DNA from: Bryobacteraceae bacterium
GTDB lineage: Bacteria; Acidobacteriota; Terriglobia; Bryobacterales; Bryobacteraceae
Length of the DNA stretch: 14,621 nucleotides
Assembly: GCA_030039005.1 (NCBI GenBank)
Contig: JASHQT010000647.1
Span: 1-14,621 of the forward strand
Reading direction: 5' to 3'
The notes under the pieces are model-generated. The model worked only from the letters and a program-made list of their open reading frames with translations, had not been told where the DNA came from and made no database searches. Below, one piece after another: positions 14,571-14,621 of this stretch. Numbering within the stretch: the first letter of the stretch is position 1; each line of letters opens with the position of its first letter. The position numbers were made by a program, and so were the translations under genes.

Positions 14571-14604
14571 AGTGTATCGCTCGCGCGAAAGCCATGCTTG
14601 TCAA
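14571..14604 (-). promoter_or_regulatory. Possible promoter of the sugar dehydrogenase: TTGACA and TACACT
   Basis: On the - strand a perfect -35 hexamer TTGACA (14604-14599) and a -10 TACACT (14576-14571) lie before the ATG at 14564, with six nt between -10 and ATG. The 22-bp spacer is too long for a normal sigma-70 promoter, so the two boxes may not work together. The -10 position alone fits the leaderless pattern seen elsewhere in the window. Confidence 0.4.
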
Positions 14605-14621
14605 GAACCGGCTTGCTAGAA

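Noticed and set aside
1..14621. tRNA, rRNA, CRISPR repeats, insertion sequences, toxin-antitoxin or defence islands
   Set aside because: I looked for cloverleaf-type arms, regularly spaced direct repeats, terminal inverted repeats and transposase motifs and found none that hold up by eye.

Overview
The window is GC-rich, with strong G/C preference at third codon positions and very tight gene packing. Its gene set suggests a soil-type Acidobacteriota genome, probably of the Solibacter/Bryobacter type. The set includes a secreted PSMA-like M28 peptidase, Ser/Thr kinases with a short conserved tail domain, and the secreted 'SxGRWxGxxLxVDTVGFND' family. It also has a Tll0287-like haem sensor and a PQQ-type sugar dehydrogenase. 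The lineage is inferred from gene content; no rRNA or tRNA is present to confirm it. I see no mobile element, CRISPR array or prophage.

Layout, left to right: (1) the 3' end of an unrecognised gene (1-479, +). (2) A two-gene + unit of secreted hydrolases: an alpha/beta hydrolase (535-1671) and, 12 nt on, an M28 metallopeptidase with PA and TfR-like domains (1684-3993). (3) A - strand pair, MarC-family membrane protein (5591-4941) then zinc-free quinone oxidoreductase/MDR (4932-3994), whose stop codon abuts the peptidase stop with no gap. (4) Divergent from MarC, an alpha-glucan phosphorylase (5685-8183, +). (5) A SAM-dependent methyltransferase (-, start probably 9153) divergent from a soluble Ser/Thr protein kinase (9244-10395, +). 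(6) A membrane haem-c sensor with a HAMP domain but no output domain (11233-10358, -), overlapping the kinase tail to tail by 38 bp. (7) Divergent from it, a four-helix membrane protein whose C-terminal tail looks frameshifted at a C5 run (11290-11892, +). (8) A - strand secreted cluster: PQQ-type sugar dehydrogenase (14564-13353), then two tandem paralogues of an uncharacterised secreted family (13314-12550 and 12539-11883).

Central metabolism is represented only by the glucan phosphorylase. Most other products are predicted to act in the envelope or periplasm (peptidase, hydrolase, dehydrogenase, paralogue pair) or at the membrane (MarC, haem sensor, four-helix protein). The most system-like arrangement is the haem sensor without an output domain beside a cytosolic kinase without a sensor. 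A second recurring signal is regulatory: several genes have a TATACT/TACACT/TACAAT-like -10 box ending only 6-12 nt before the start codon, which predicts leaderless or nearly leaderless mRNAs. No stretch over 300 bases lacks a gene; the largest gaps (57-93 bp) hold divergent promoters, a tail-to-tail spacer or the window edge.
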